A DNA stretch of 64,000 nt from Nyssa sinensis. Lineage: Eukaryota > Streptophyta > Magnoliopsida > Cornales > Nyssaceae. Numbering within the stretch: position 1 is the first letter of the stretch; every line of letters begins with the position of its first letter. Location of the stretch: positions 62,001-126,000 of the forward strand of contig VIRR01000495.1 of the NCBI GenBank assembly GCA_008638375.1, read 5' to 3'. A program made the translations under genes and the position numbers. The notes beneath the pieces were generated by a model. It was not told where the DNA came from, ran no database searches, and was given only the letters and a program-made list of their open reading frames with translations. Below are positions 63,480-64,000 of the stretch, one piece after another.

Positions 63480-64000
63480 TCGTATTACTCAGATAAGATC
63501 ACCGTATTAAATAAGTTCATATTCATTACAATAGTTTTTTTATAATCGACTTTTAATAATTGTATTTTATAAAAATTGATATCTTTTATTTAAATAATAA
63601 TAATTTACTATGTACAATACTTTTAAAATATAGTACTAGATAAAATATGACGTTTGATGGCGTAAAGACATTGATGTGGTCAGTGAAAGATTCTTTTTTG
63701 AAATTATTTTACTTTTAGGTAAAAGAAGAATTCCCGATATATTTAGACAAGTATATGTCCTTTTTGGAGATCATGAAGCTATAATTTGAACGTCTTTTCT
63801 TTTTTGTTTACGGATTCGTCCCTCTCCGATGTCTTTATTTTTATATTAATTTCTTACTGATAAAAAATATATATATATATATATATATAAAAGGAAGTGT
63901 AGACATCAACATACTTAGCTGGTGATGTATTCATCTTTTATTTAAAAATTAAAATAAAGAGTCTATTTGTAACTCCCACCTTATATTACAAATCAATGTT
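63480..64000. other. Right-end intergenic sequence
   Basis: AT-rich with a (TA)n run at about 63867-63889. No gene recognised; the window ends within it. Confidence 0.5.

Overview
This window is nuclear DNA from a flowering plant, almost certainly a dicot. The genes have GT-AG introns, the background is AT-rich, and there are many (TA)n, (GA)n and (CA)n microsatellites, tRNA-derived SINEs and small TIR elements. Nothing prokaryotic, viral or organellar was recognised. The species cannot be named from sequence alone.

Seven protein-coding genes can be supported. From left to right: (1) the last two exons of a plastid-type CDP-diacylglycerol synthase (+, about 2.2-7.9 kb); (2) an intronless GRAS regulator of the HAIRY MERISTEM / SCL6-SCL22-SCL27 group with a perfect miR171 site (-, 21.5-23.9 kb); (3) a five-coding-exon ATG8 autophagy gene (+, 35.3-41.6 kb); (4) a two-exon root meristem growth factor / GOLVEN peptide precursor (+, 47.9-48.7 kb); (5) a nine-exon SKA1 kinetochore gene (+, 52.8-56.8 kb); (6) an 8-cysteine lipid-transfer / hybrid proline-rich protein whose leader is frameshifted (+, 58.7-59.1 kb); (7) a single-exon DUF3820-type, probably plastid protein (+, 60.3-61.1 kb). 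A second, intact 8-cysteine protein lies at 61.4-61.8 kb on the minus strand. All exon chains were assembled by hand, checked for splice sites and phase, and close without internal stops, apart from the frameshifted leader.

The genes are not an operon. Their order (CDS synthase, HAM, ATG8, RGF-like peptide, SKA1, 8-cysteine protein) matches, from memory, two duplicated Arabidopsis segments: At3g60620-At3g60660 and At2g45150-At2g45180. The window therefore looks like a less fractionated version of an old collinear block, and this is its most informative feature.

The gaps (8-21.5, 24.2-34.6, 41.6-47.9 and 48.7-52.8 kb) hold no gene that I can recognise. They contain microsatellites, three copies of a Tourist-like MITE family with TAA ends, three copies of a diverged dispersed repeat, two mirror-image copies of another small element, foldback and tandem repeats, and two relatively GC-rich blocks carrying G-box cores. 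Three tRNA-derived SINEs sit in introns. The ATG8 gene carries a decayed duplicate of its own fourth coding exon. The right end carries a duplicated segment with two RNase H-like relics of a retroelement.
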